Assembly: GCF_001590965.1 (NCBI RefSeq)
Contig: NZ_BCTW01000018.1
Span: 1 to 64,000 of the forward strand
Direction of reading: 5' to 3'
Length of the DNA: 64,000 bases
Source of the DNA: Novosphingobium lentum NBRC 107847
GTDB taxonomy: Bacteria; Pseudomonadota; Alphaproteobacteria; Sphingomonadales; Sphingomonadaceae
The stretch's first letter is position 1; the number at the start of each line of letters is the position of its first letter. The translations under genes and the position numbers were made by a program. Positions 15,643 to 30,054 of this stretch are shown here, in pieces. The notes under the pieces are model-generated. The model saw nothing but the letters and a program-made list of their open reading frames with translations. It was not told the DNA's origin and did no database searches.

Positions 15643-17696
15643 CGGGTTGGCGGACCCTTGCGATGCGGCTTGGCGCCGCGCGGGCCGTTGAAGTTGCCGG
15701 GCTTGCCGTGCTTGGACGGCCCGCCGTCCTTGCGCTGAAAGTCCTTGCGCGGGCCATCGCTGCGGGGGCCATCGCTACGCGGGCCATCCTTGCGCACGAA
15801 ATCCTTGCGCGGACCGTTGCCGAACTTGGGCTTCAGTTCCGTACGCGGGGGAGCATCGGCGCGCGGCGCGGCATCGCCCTGTGGCGCCGCATCGCTCCAT
15901 GGCGCCCCGTCATCGCGTGGCACCGGATCGTGGCGCGGCGCTGCGTCGGGACGATGCCCGCCTTCAGCGCGATGCCCGCCCTCTGGCCGGGGACCGCCTT
16001 CGCGGCGGGCTCCGCCCTTGTACGGGGTGCGAGGCGCGCCGTCGTTGGGCCGGTCCCGATTGCCGCGTGCGGCATCGCGCGGGGTATCGGGGGCGAGCTC
16101 GATGGTGATGCCGCTCTCGTCCGAACCACCTTCGTCGGCGGTGCGCTTCAACGCGGCGCTCACCTTTCCGGCAATCGCGGTGGGCACCTGGAAATAGGTT
16201 TCGTTGGCGGCGATGCGGATCGCGCCGATCTCGTTCTTGGTGATGTGCGCGCGGCGGCACAGCAGCGGCAGGATCCAGCGCGGATCGGCGTTCTGGCGGC
16301 GGCCGATGTCCATGCGGAACCACACCGTATCGTCGAACCCTTCGCGCATGCGCGGCTCTGGCCGGGCGCCTTCGCCACCGCGCGAGGAGATGTCGATCAG
16401 GTCTTCGGGCTCGGGCATGCGCGACCGGTGCGCCCGCACCAGCGCCACCGCGATATCCGACGCGCTCATGCTTTCGAGCAGGCGATCGGCCAGCTTGCGG
16501 TCCTCGTCGCTCGCCTCGAACACTTCCATCAGCCCGGCGAGCATGCGTTCGCTGTCCTGCGCGCGGATCGCATCGGCGCTGGGCACTTCGACCCAGTCAG
16601 CGGCGATGCGCGCGCCGCGCAGCATCATTTCCACGCGGCGGCGGCGCGGATACGGCACGATGATGACCGCCGTGCCCTTCTTGCCCGCGCGCCCGGTGCG
16701 ACCCGAACGGTGCTGCAGGATTTCGGCATCGCGCGGGATTTCGACGTGGACGACCAGGCTGAGCGAGGCGACGTCGATGCCGCGTGCAGCGACGTCGGTC
16801 GCCACGCACACCCGCGCACGACCGTCGCGCAGCGCCTGCAACGCGTGGTTGCGTTCGTTCTGGCTGTGCTCGCCCGACAGTGCGACGGCGGCGAACCCGC
16901 GCTCGACCAGCGTGGCGTGCAAGTGGCGCACGTTGTCGCGCGTGGCGCAGAACAGCATCGCCGTTTCCGCCTCGTGGAAGCGCAGCAGGTTGATGACCGC
17001 GTGCTCGATGTCCGAGGGCGAGACGGCGACGGCCTGGTAGGCGATGTCGCCATGGCCGCGATCGTCGCCGACCGTGCTGATGCGCAGCGCGTCTTTCTGG
17101 AACCGCTTGGCCAGCGCCACGATCGGGCGCGGCATGGTGGCCGAGAACAGCAGCGTGCGGCGACCTTCGGGCGTGGCGCCGAGGATTTCCTCCAGATCGT
17201 CGCGGAAGCCCATGTCGAGCATCTCGTCGGCTTCATCCAGCACCACGAATTTCAGCGCCGACAGGTCGAGCGCGCCGCGTTCGAGGTGATCGCGCAGTCG
17301 GCCCGGCGTGCCGACCACGATGTGCGATCCACCCTGCAGCGCGCGGCGTTCGCGCTGCGGGTCCATGCCGCCGACGCAGGTGGTGATGCGCGCGTTGGCG
17401 CCGGCATACAGCCATTCCAGCTCGCGGCTGACCTGCATCGCCAGTTCGCGCGTGGGCGCGATCACCAGCGCTAGCGGGGTCACCGCATAGGGCAGCGTGT
17501 CCGCCTCGCCGAGCAGCGTGGCGGCCATCGCCAGGCCGAACGCCACGGTCTTGCCCGATCCGGTCTGCGCCGAAACGATCAGGTCGCGCGACAGCGCTTC
17601 GGGTTCGAGCACGGCGGCCTGAACGGGGGTGGGATCGGCATAGCCCTGCTGCGTCAATGCAGCGGCGATGGCGGCGGGAATGTTCGGAAAAGCCAT
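15639..17696 (-). CDS. DEAD-box RNA helicase with DbpA-like RNA-binding domain
   Basis: A 685-residue ATP-dependent RNA helicase. Motifs appear in order: the Q-motif region GYADPTPVQ, motif I SAQTGSGKT, motif II DEAD in VLDEADEMLDMGF, motif III SAT, then ATDVAARGID and the motif VI stretch HRSGRTGRAG. Residues about 440-525 match the DbpA RNA-binding domain (RWILPLLCRRAHITKNEIGA). The last 150 residues are low-complexity, rich in Arg, Gly, Pro and Asp with repeated GGHR-, RSDGPR- and DAAPR-like units, a probable disordered RNA-binding tail. The start at 17696 (MAFPNIP) fits the family; an in-frame ATG lies nine codons upstream. It is likely a CsdA/DeaD-type factor for ribosome assembly or cold growth. 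Confidence 0.93.
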   Translation of the reverse strand: MAFPNIPAAIAAALTQQGYADPTPVQAAVLEPEALSRDLIVSAQTGSGKTVAFGLAMAATLLGEADTLPYAVTPLALVIAPTRELAMQVSRELEWLYAGANARITTCVGGMDPQRERRALQGGSHIVVGTPGRLRDHLERGALDLSALKFVVLDEADEMLDMGFRDDLEEILGATPEGRRTLLFSATMPRPIVALAKRFQKDALRISTVGDDRGHGDIAYQAVAVSPSDIEHAVINLLRFHEAETAMLFCATRDNVRHLHATLVERGFAAVALSGEHSQNERNHALQALRDGRARVCVATDVAARGIDVASLSLVVHVEIPRDAEILQHRSGRTGRAGKKGTAVIIVPYPRRRRVEMMLRGARIAADWVEVPSADAIRAQDSERMLAGLMEVFEASDEDRKLADRLLESMSASDIAVALVRAHRSRMPEPEDLIDISSRGGEGARPEPRMREGFDDTVWFRMDIGRRQNADPRWILPLLCRRAHITKNEIGAIRIAANETYFQVPTAIAGKVSAALKRTADEGGSDESGITIELAPDTPRDAARGNRDRPNDGAPRTPYKGGARREGGPRPEGGHRAEGGHRPDAAPRHDPVPRDDGAPWSDAAPQGDAAPRADAPPRTELKPKFGNGPRKDFVRKDGPRSDGPRSDGPRKDFQRKDGGPSKHGKPGNFNGPRGAKPHRKGPPTR

Positions 17697-17904
17697 AAGT
17701 CTCGATAGTTTTGCCGCAGCCATGCCATGGCGTTGCGATTTATCTGCTGGCGGTCTGTCAGGGCATGGTCGGGCCGGAGACGGATGGTCCCACGGCGCCG
17801 GCGTCGACCGGGTTGCAGCGGCCCTTAGCGGGTTTGCGCGGTTTTAGCCATCATCGATTGTGCAGGCGCGAACGCGGTGGCATTCGGACCCGATCAGCGC
17901 CCTG

Positions 17905-18606
17905 TCAGGCGGGCAGCGCGGCCAGCCATTCGGCGATCATCGCGCGCCCGGCGGCGACCGCGCCGGGGCCGTGCTCCCCGTGGGCGGCGCGGATCCGGGC
18001 GGCATCGGTGCCGGCCTCCGCCAGCGTCGCGGGCGACTGGTCGACCCAGGCGTGAAACCGCTCATCCTCGCCCATCTCGGCGTGGAACTGCAGCGCCAGC
18101 ACCGTGTCGCCACGCCGGAACGCCTGATGCTCGTAATGCCGGGTCGAGGCGAGCAGTTCGACGCCGTCGGGCCGGGTGAACGTGTCGCCATGCCAGTGCA
18201 GCACGGGCGTGTCGGTGATGTGCCGCAACGGGCCGCCCATCGCCGCGTCATTCACCGCCACGGGGTGGAAGCCCACTTCCTTGACCGGCCCGGGATGCAC
18301 TTCGGCCCCCAATGCGGCGGCGATCATCTGCGCGCCGAAGCACACGCCCAGCGTCGGCCGGTCGGCATCAAGCCGCCGGGCGAGGCGTTTGAGCTGACAC
18401 GCGATCCACGGATGCGAGGCCTGTTCGTACACCCCCATCGGGCCGCCCATCATGATCAGCAGATCCGGTTCGACCAGGTCGCGCGCGGAAAATCCGGGGT
18501 CGGCCACGTCGATGCGGTCCACCGCGTAGCCCGCCGCCTCGATCGGTGCGCGGAACCCGGCGACCCCTTCGTAGGGTACGTGGCGGATGATGAGGGCGGT
18601 CTTCAT
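17905..18606 (-). CDS. Class I glutamine amidotransferase domain protein
   Basis: A 233-residue stand-alone GATase1 protein. The nucleophile Cys is in GVCFGAQMIAAALG, and the catalytic His and Glu are in LQFHAEMGED. The GGPMGVYE block supplies the oxyanion region. Such proteins release ammonia from glutamine or act as gamma-glutamyl hydrolases; the sequence resembles the GMP-synthase-like amidotransferases that stand alone in many proteobacteria. The start at 18606 has GGAG just upstream, and conserved sequence (MKTALIIRHVPYEG) follows directly. The partner is unknown. A 49-residue ORF precedes it by 58 bases on the same strand. Confidence 0.88.
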   Translation of the reverse strand: MKTALIIRHVPYEGVAGFRAPIEAAGYAVDRIDVADPGFSARDLVEPDLLIMMGGPMGVYEQASHPWIACQLKRLARRLDADRPTLGVCFGAQMIAAALGAEVHPGPVKEVGFHPVAVNDAAMGGPLRHITDTPVLHWHGDTFTRPDGVELLASTRHYEHQAFRRGDTVLALQFHAEMGEDERFHAWVDQSPATLAEAGTDAARIRAAHGEHGPGAVAAGRAMIAEWLAALPA

Positions 18607-18664
18607 GGGCTCCGTTGCATTGCGGGGGACACGAGTGGACGGGCGCATGATGCCCGCGCGGCGA

Positions 18665-18814
18665 TCAGATGCCAAGTCGCTCCCAGAAATCGCGCGGGGA
18701 GATCGCGTGGCCGGCGTCCAGCGGTTCGGGGCCGCGATCCCACGACGGATGCGGCTGCGGCGGGATCGCGCGGCGGCGGTGCGGGGCGGATCGGAGGGTG
18801 GATGATCGGGGCAT
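18665..18814 (-). CDS. Small hypothetical protein, 49 residues
   Basis: A short frame from ATG at 18814 to TGA at 18665. AGGAG sits eight bases before the ATG, and the codons are strongly GC-ending like the neighbours. The protein is basic at the N-terminus and ends in the well-formed stretch GHAISPRDFWERLGI. It has no membrane segment or Cys. Longer overlapping frames on the same strand have less natural composition. Function is unknown; it may be co-transcribed with the amidotransferase 58 bases downstream. Confidence 0.5.
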   Translation of the reverse strand: MPRSSTLRSAPHRRRAIPPQPHPSWDRGPEPLDAGHAISPRDFWERLGI

Positions 18815-18907
18815 TGCTCAGTCTCCTGTTTCGGAACACGAGCCTTGCGTTGTCGCGCGGGGTCCGTGCGCTTTAGCCGTTGGTGTCGCGGAGCAAGCTG
18901 GCATCCA

Positions 18908-18929
18908 TCAAAAGCCGCAGTCGCTGCGG
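18908..18929 (-). terminator. Terminator of the glycogen operon
   Basis: On the minus strand, CCGCAG-CGA-CTGCGG forms a perfect 6-bp hairpin followed directly by CTTTTG. It lies about 85 bases after the glgX stop, at the end of the glg operon. Confidence 0.65.
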
Positions 18930-19011
18930 GGTTCACCGTGGCGACGGGGCTATCTCTACTCAATTAGTAGTATTTCGCCACGAAGGCTTTTTTGCCGCTG
19001 GAAAAGATCGG

Positions 19012-23887
<4,876 letters not shown>

Positions 23888-23908
23888 GGCGCTACGCTGT
23901 CCACAAAA

Positions 23909-25168
23909 TCAGCCCAGCCGGTCGATCATCGACTTGGTGATCAGGCACACCCCGTTCTCGCTGCGGCGAAAGCGCTGCGCGTCGAGTTCGGGGTCTTCGC
24001 CCACCACCAGCCCTTCGGGAATGCGCACCCCGCTGTCGAGGATCACGCGGCTGAGGCGCGCGCTGCGGCCGATGTTGCAATAGGGCAGGATCACGCCTTC
24101 ATCGACGCTGGAAAAGCTGCCCATCTTCACGCCGGTGAACAGCAGGCTGCGCCGCGCCGTGGCGCCCGAGACGATGCAGTCGTTCGAGACCAGCGAAGAG
24201 ATCGCCATGCCGCGCCGCCCTTCGGCATCGTGAACGAACTTGGCCGGGGCGGCGACCACCGAATCCGTCCAGATCGGCCAGTCGCGATCGTACATGTTCA
24301 GCTTGGGCACCACGTCGGTCAGGTCGAGGTTGGCGTCGAAATAGGCGTCGATCGTGCCGACGTCGCGCCAGTATTCCTCGATCTCCTCGGCCGCGCGAAT
24401 GCACGACGTGGTGAAGCGGTGCGCCACCGCTTTGCCGTGCTTGACGATGTGGGGGATGATGTCGCCGCCGAAATCGCGCGTGGAATCGGGCGTGTCGGCA
24501 TCGCGGCGCAGCTGCTCGAACAGGAAATCGGTGTCGAACACGTAGATCCCCATCGAGGCGAGCGCGAGATGGGGGCTGCCGGGGATGCCCGGCGGGTCGG
24601 CGGGCTTTTCGACGAAGGCGGTGATCGTGTCGGTGGCGTCGACCGCCATCACCCCGAAACCGGATGCTTCCATGCGCGGCACCACCAGGCAGCCGATGGT
24701 CACGTCGGCGCCGGAATCGACGTGCTGGCGCAGCATCAGCTCGTAATCCATCTTGTAGATGTGATCGCCCGCCAGGATGACCATGTACTTGGGATCATAG
24801 CTTTCGATGATGTCGATGTTCTGGAACACCGCGTCGGCGGTGCCTTCGTACCAGTGCTGCTCGTCGATGCGTTGCGACGCGGGCAGGATGTCGAAGCTTT
24901 CATTGCGTTCGGGGCGCATGAAGTTCCACGCGCGCTGCATGTGGCGGATCAGCGAGTGCGCTTTGTACTGCGTCGCCACGCCGATGCGGCGGATGCCCGA
25001 ATTGATCGCGTTGGACAGCGCGAAATCGATGATCCGCGACTTGCCGCCGAAATAGACCGCGGGCTTGGCCCGGTTGTCGGTCAGCTCGCGCAGCCGGCTG
25101 CCGCGTCCGCCCGCCAGCACATAGGCCATCGCATCGCGTGCCAGCGGCTGACCCAGTCGTTCCACCAT
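23909..25168 (-). CDS. glgC: Glucose-1-phosphate adenylyltransferase
   Basis: A 419-residue enzyme that makes ADP-glucose from ATP and glucose 1-phosphate, the committed and allosterically controlled step of bacterial glycogen synthesis. The nucleotidyl motif is [16 protein letters not shown], with [15 protein letters not shown] after it. The catalytic region contains [11 protein letters not shown], and the GDHIYKMDY block follows. A left-handed beta-helix forms the C-terminus ([21 protein letters not shown]). GGGAGCAAGGG precedes the ATG. It sits between glgB (40 bases upstream) and glgA. Confidence 0.95.
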   Translation of the reverse strand: MVERLGQPLARDAMAYVLAGGRGSRLRELTDNRAKPAVYFGGKSRIIDFALSNAINSGIRRIGVATQYKAHSLIRHMQRAWNFMRPERNESFDILPASQRIDEQHWYEGTADAVFQNIDIIESYDPKYMVILAGDHIYKMDYELMLRQHVDSGADVTIGCLVVPRMEASGFGVMAVDATDTITAFVEKPADPPGIPGSPHLALASMGIYVFDTDFLFEQLRRDADTPDSTRDFGGDIIPHIVKHGKAVAHRFTTSCIRAAEEIEEYWRDVGTIDAYFDANLDLTDVVPKLNMYDRDWPIWTDSVVAAPAKFVHDAEGRRGMAISSLVSNDCIVSGATARRSLLFTGVKMGSFSSVDEGVILPYCNIGRSARLSRVILDSGVRIPEGLVVGEDPELDAQRFRRSENGVCLITKSMIDRLG

Positions 25169-25208
25169 AATCCCTTGCTCCCCGGGCGATTTGCGCCCTT
25201 CCCAGTCG

Positions 25209-27392
25209 TTATCCCTGATATTCCAGCATGATCGTGGCCAGCGGGGGCAGCGTGAGGTCCGCCCCGCCGCCGCTGGCGATCACGCCGCCCAAGTTGCCCA
25301 CCCCGCTGCCGCCATAGGCCGCCGCGTCGGAATTGATGATCTCGCGCCAGGCACCGTCATGCGGCAGCGGCACGCGGTAGCCGTGATGGACCGCCGGGGT
25401 CATGTTGGAGATCACCGCCACGGGTGGCGCGCCCGGGGCCTTGCGCAAAAACGCGAACACTGAATTGTCGGCGTCGTCCACCACCAGCCATTCGAACCCG
25501 TCACCCTCGCAATCGCGCGCGTGGAGCGCGGTCCTGTCACGGTAGGTGGCGTTCAGGTCGCGGACCAGGCACCGCACGCCTTCGTGCGCGGGGTCGGAGC
25601 GCAGGAACCAGTCGAGGCTGCGCGCCTCGCTCCATTCGCGCGACTGGGCAAATTCCTGCCCCATGAACAACAGCTTCTTGCCGGGATAGCCCCACATCAG
25701 GCCGTAATAGGCGCGCAAGTTGGCGAACTTCTGCCAATGATCGCCCGCCATCTTGCCCAGCAGCGATCCTTTGCCGTGGACCACTTCGTCATGGCTCAGC
25801 GGCAGCACGAAATTCTCGGAAAACGCGTACATCAGCCCGAACGTGATCTCGCCGTGGTGATACCGGCGATGGATCGGGTCGCGCGCCATGTAGGTCAGCG
25901 TGTCGTGCATGAACCCCATGTTCCACTTGAAACCGAAGCCCAGTCCTCCGCCATTTGGCCCGTCTTCGTGGACCGGTTTGGAAACGCCGGGCCATGATGT
26001 CGATTCTTCGGCAATTGTCAGGATGCCGGCGTGGCTGCCGTACAGCGCCGTGTTCATCGAGCGCAGGAACGCGACCGCCTCCCAGTTCTCGCGCCCGCCC
26101 TCATCGTTGGGAATCCATTCGCCCGGCTCGCGGCTGTAATCGCGGTAGAGCATCGAGGCGACCGCATCGACGCGCAAGCCATCGACGTGATAGCGTTCGG
26201 CCCAGAACAGCGCGTTGTTGACCAGGAAGCTCGATACCTCGCGCCGCCCGAAGTTGTAGATCGCGGTGTTCCAGTCGGGATGGAAGCCCAGCCTTGGGTC
26301 TTCGTGTTCGTACAGCGCGGTGCCGTCGAACCGGGCAAGGCCATGCTCGTCCACCGGAAAGTGCGCGGGCACCCAGTCGATCAGCACGCAGATCCCGGCG
26401 CGGTGCGCGCCATCGACGAAGCGGGCGAACCCTTCGGCATCGCCGAACCGGGCAGACGGCGCGTAAAGGCCGGTGGTCTGGTAACCCCAGCTCGGATCGT
26501 AGGGATGTTCGCTGACCGGCAGGAACTCGATGTGGGTGAACCCCAGGTCGATGACATAAGGGATCAACCGGTCGGCCAGCGCGTCCCAGGTCAGGAACCA
26601 GTCGTTTTCATCGCGATCCCATGATCCGGGGTGCACTTCGTAGATCGAGATCGGCTGGCGGCGCGGGTCGATCGAGGCCCAGTGCGCGCGGTGCGCGGCA
26701 TCGCCCCAGTCGGTCTTGCGCGGATCGGCGATGATCGACGCGGTGGCCGGGCGCAATTCCGACGCGAACGCGAACGGATCGGCCTTGAGCGGCTGCACCG
26801 TGCCGTCGGGGCCGGTGATGCGGTACTTGTAGGCGCGGCCCTCACCGATGCCGGGCAGGAAGATTTCCCACACGCCGATGTCACTGCGCCGCCGCATCGG
26901 GTGGCTGCGATAGTCCCAGCCGTTGAAATCGCCGACCAGTGCCACCAGCGACGCGTTGGGCGCCCACACCGCAAAGTGCACGCCTTGCGCGCCTTCATGC
27001 TCGATCAGGTGCGCGCCCATCTTGTCGAACAGCCGCAGATGCGTGCCCTCGGCAATCAGGAAATCGTCGATCGGACCCAGCACCGGCCCGAAGCTGTAAG
27101 GATCGGTCACCTCCCACGCATGGTCGCCGGCCGTGCAGTGATACCGCACCGGCTGGCGCCCGCCGTTCGGGACCGTCGGCTTGAGCGCGCCTTCGAACAG
27201 CCCGCGATCGTCGACGCGCTTCAGCTTGCCCAGCTTCCGGCCCGAAAGGTCGAAGGCCACCGCCGTTTCCGCGCCGGGCAGCAGCGCGCGCGCAAACGCG
27301 CCTTGCGGCCCTTGATGAATTCCCAGCAGCGAAAACGGATCGGCGTTGGTGCCGTCCAGCAGTGCGTCGATGGCCTCTCCCGGTGGTTTCAA
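25209..27392 (-). CDS. glgB: 1,4-alpha-glucan branching enzyme, TTG start
   Basis: A 727-residue GH13 branching enzyme that introduces alpha-1,6 links into glycogen. An N1 beta domain and CBM48 (about 100-190) precede the barrel. The nucleophile Asp is in [15 protein letters not shown], the acid/base Glu in [12 protein letters not shown], and the third Asp in [15 protein letters not shown] place the start at a TTG at 27392 whose last two bases share the TGA stop of glgP (TTGA). No ATG is suitably placed, conserved sequence begins here ([19 protein letters not shown]), and coupled translation from glgP would serve a weak start. Any longer frame would run deep into glgP. Confidence 0.93.
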   Translation of the reverse strand: MKPPGEAIDALLDGTNADPFSLLGIHQGPQGAFARALLPGAETAVAFDLSGRKLGKLKRVDDRGLFEGALKPTVPNGGRQPVRYHCTAGDHAWEVTDPYSFGPVLGPIDDFLIAEGTHLRLFDKMGAHLIEHEGAQGVHFAVWAPNASLVALVGDFNGWDYRSHPMRRRSDIGVWEIFLPGIGEGRAYKYRITGPDGTVQPLKADPFAFASELRPATASIIADPRKTDWGDAAHRAHWASIDPRRQPISIYEVHPGSWDRDENDWFLTWDALADRLIPYVIDLGFTHIEFLPVSEHPYDPSWGYQTTGLYAPSARFGDAEGFARFVDGAHRAGICVLIDWVPAHFPVDEHGLARFDGTALYEHEDPRLGFHPDWNTAIYNFGRREVSSFLVNNALFWAERYHVDGLRVDAVASMLYRDYSREPGEWIPNDEGGRENWEAVAFLRSMNTALYGSHAGILTIAEESTSWPGVSKPVHEDGPNGGGLGFGFKWNMGFMHDTLTYMARDPIHRRYHHGEITFGLMYAFSENFVLPLSHDEVVHGKGSLLGKMAGDHWQKFANLRAYYGLMWGYPGKKLLFMGQEFAQSREWSEARSLDWFLRSDPAHEGVRCLVRDLNATYRDRTALHARDCEGDGFEWLVVDDADNSVFAFLRKAPGAPPVAVISNMTPAVHHGYRVPLPHDGAWREIINSDAAAYGGSGVGNLGGVIASGGGADLTLPPLATIMLEYQG

Positions 27393-29848
27393 AGCACTCC
27401 CCAGATCTCCCGGGCATATTCCCCGATGGTGCGGTCGGACGAAAACCAGCCGACTTTGGCGATGTTGTGGATCGCCGCCTTGCGCCACGATGCGGCGTCT
27501 TCCCAGCGCCGGTCGACCGCGCGCTGCGCGGCGGCATAGGCGTCGAAATCGGCGGCGACCATGAACCAGTCGTGATCGTAAAGCCCGGCCATCAGCTCGG
27601 TGTAGCGGTGCGGATCGTCGTGCGAGAACACCCCGCTGGCGATCGCCTCGACCGCCTGGTGCAGTTCGGGCGAGCCTTCGATCAGTTCGCGCGGGTTGTA
27701 GGTGTCCGCGCGCTTCTGGGCGACTTCCTCGGCGGTCATGCCGAAGATGAAGATGTTTTCGTCGCCGACATGGTCCTTGATCTCGATATTCGCGCCGTCG
27801 AGCGTGCCGATCGTCAGCGCCCCGTTCAGCGCGAACTTCATGTTGCCGGTGCCCGATGCTTCCATGCCCGCGGTGGAGATCTGTTCGGACAGATCGGCGG
27901 CGGGGATGATCCGTTCGGCGAAGGTGACGTTGTAGTTGGGCACGAACACCACCTTGAGCAGCCCGCCCACCGACGGATCGGCATTGACCCGGCGCGCGAT
28001 GTCGTTGGCCAGTTTGATCACCAGCTTGGCGTTGTGGTAGCTCGATGCCGCCTTGCCGCCGAAGATCTTCACGCGCGGCACCCAGTCGCGCTCGGGATGG
28101 CTGCGGATCTGGTCATACAGCGCGACCGTTTCCACCAGGTTGAGCAGCTGGCGCTTGTATTCGTGGATCCGCTTGATCTGCACGTCGAACAGCGCATCGG
28201 GATCGAGCCGGACGCCCATCAGATCCTTGATGTGCTTGGCCAGCGCCACCTTGTTGCTGCGCTTCACCTCGGCCACGCGTTCCTGCAGCGTGCTGTCGCC
28301 CGCCAGCGGGACCAGATCGACCAGCTTTTCGGTATCGTCGAGGAACGCGTCGCCGATCGCGTCCTTGATCGTGGCGGTCAGCCCGGGATTGCACTGCTGC
28401 AGCCAGCGCCGCGGCGTGACGCCGTTGGTCTTGTTGTTGATGCGCGTCGGGTAGAGCTTGTGCAGGTCCGAAAAGACCGTGGTCTTCATCAGTTCGGTGT
28501 GCAGCGCGGCCACGCCGTTGACGCTGTGCGCGCCGGCGAACGCGAGGTTGGCCATGCGTACGCGCCGTTCGCCGCCCTCGTCGATCAGCGAGATCGCGGA
28601 AATGGAGTCATCGTCCATCACGCCCGATTTGCGCGCCTCGCGCAGCAGCCGCGAATTGATCGCGTAGACAATCTGCATGTGGCGCGGCAGCAGCCGCTCG
28701 AACAGCGGCAACGGCCAGCTTTCCAGCGCTTCGGGCAGCAGCGTGTGGTTGGTGTAACCGAACGTGCGCTTGGTGATGTCCCACGCCTCGTCGAACTCCA
28801 GCCCGTGGTTGTCGACCAGCAGGCGCATCAGTTCGGCAACCGAAACCGCCGGGTGCGTATCGTTGAGCTGGATCGCGGCCTTGTCGGGCAGGGTGGTGAC
28901 GTCGCCGTGGTATTGCACATGGCGGCGGACGATGTCCTGGATCGACGCGGACGAGAAGAAGTACTCCTGCCGCAGCCGCAGTTCCTGCCCGGACGCGTTC
29001 GAATCCGCCGGGTACAGCACGCGCACCAGACTGTCGGCGCGCACCTGATCGGCCAGCGCACCGGCGTGATCGCCCGCATTGAACGCATCGAGCTTGATCG
29101 GGTCGAGCGAGTTGGCGGTCCACAGCCGCAGCGTGTTGACCCGCTTGCCGCGCCAGCCGACCACCGGGGTATCGACCGCGCTCGCTTCGATCAGTTCGGC
29201 CGGATTCCACGCGATCGAACCGTCGGCGGTTTCGACGACTTCGCCGCCAAAGCCGATGCGATACGCGCTTTCGCGCCGCTTGAATTCCCACGGGTTGCCG
29301 TTGGCAAGCCAGGTTTCGGGCAGTTCGACCTGCCAGCCGTCGTCGATGCGCTGGCGGAACATGCCGTTCACATAGCGGATGCCGTATCCGTATGCGGGGA
29401 TGTCGAGGCTGGCGAGGCTTTCCATGAAGCACGCCGCCAACCGGCCAAGGCCGCCGTTGCCCAGCGCCGCGTCGGGCTCCATTTCCTCGATCGCGGCAAG
29501 GTCGAGCCCATGGTCGGCCAGCGCGCGCTCCATCTCGCGCGTCAGCCCCAGATTGCTCAGCGTATCGCGCATCAGCCGCCCGATCAGGAATTCCAGGCTG
29601 AGGTAATAGACCCGCTTGCTGCCCGCCGCGTACGTCTGGCGGGTGGAGGCGATCCAGTGATCGATCACCCGGTCGCGCACCGTTTGCGCGGCGGCATAGA
29701 ACCAGTCGCTGGGCTTGGCGGCGAATTCGTCCTTGCCCACGCGTCGTCGCAGGACATCGATGAGATCGCTCTCGATATTGCCCGTGGTGATCGCGCTGCT
29801 GGCGGACGGGGCGGCCGGTGACGGCTGAGCGGGGACTTTCACGGACAC
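27389..29848 (-). CDS. glgP: Glycogen phosphorylase, GTG start
   Basis: An 819-residue PLP-dependent phosphorylase (GT35) that releases glucose 1-phosphate from glycogen ends. The PLP lysine is in EASGTGNMKFALNG, followed by the LTIGTLDGANIE block. The N-terminal VYYLSLEFLIGRLM and NDTHPAVSVAELMR segments are typical. The GTG at 29848 is chosen because AAGGAGGG lies six bases before it, a near-perfect ribosome site; a longer frame from 29932 is less likely. It is the first gene of the operon, and the 206 bases upstream (to 30055) should hold the promoter. Confidence 0.94.
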   Translation of the reverse strand: MSVKVPAQPSPAAPSASSAITTGNIESDLIDVLRRRVGKDEFAAKPSDWFYAAAQTVRDRVIDHWIASTRQTYAAGSKRVYYLSLEFLIGRLMRDTLSNLGLTREMERALADHGLDLAAIEEMEPDAALGNGGLGRLAACFMESLASLDIPAYGYGIRYVNGMFRQRIDDGWQVELPETWLANGNPWEFKRRESAYRIGFGGEVVETADGSIAWNPAELIEASAVDTPVVGWRGKRVNTLRLWTANSLDPIKLDAFNAGDHAGALADQVRADSLVRVLYPADSNASGQELRLRQEYFFSSASIQDIVRRHVQYHGDVTTLPDKAAIQLNDTHPAVSVAELMRLLVDNHGLEFDEAWDITKRTFGYTNHTLLPEALESWPLPLFERLLPRHMQIVYAINSRLLREARKSGVMDDDSISAISLIDEGGERRVRMANLAFAGAHSVNGVAALHTELMKTTVFSDLHKLYPTRINNKTNGVTPRRWLQQCNPGLTATIKDAIGDAFLDDTEKLVDLVPLAGDSTLQERVAEVKRSNKVALAKHIKDLMGVRLDPDALFDVQIKRIHEYKRQLLNLVETVALYDQIRSHPERDWVPRVKIFGGKAASSYHNAKLVIKLANDIARRVNADPSVGGLLKVVFVPNYNVTFAERIIPAADLSEQISTAGMEASGTGNMKFALNGALTIGTLDGANIEIKDHVGDENIFIFGMTAEEVAQKRADTYNPRELIEGSPELHQAVEAIASGVFSHDDPHRYTELMAGLYDHDWFMVAADFDAYAAAQRAVDRRWEDAASWRKAAIHNIAKVGWFSSDRTIGEYAREIWGVL

Positions 29849-30054
29849 GGTGAACCCTCCTTCACTTGGTGTCAGGCCCGTGCCGCTCCTGTGATCGGAG
29901 GTGCCGGGCGCGACGCGGTTGGCCGCTCCCACGCTTCCATCGAATCAGGGTATGACAGGCCTCGCGCCCGCGACAAGGGGTGCAATGCACAATTGGCGCA
30001 ATCGGGTGCTTTTTGGCCAGGGAATACGATTGCAGAGTGCGCGGCGCGCGAACG

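Noticed and set aside
18607..18963. Upstream extension of the amidotransferase frame to 18963
   Set aside because: The extension overlaps the better supported 49-residue ORF and is Arg/Pro-rich without conserved pattern; conserved sequence starts at 18606.
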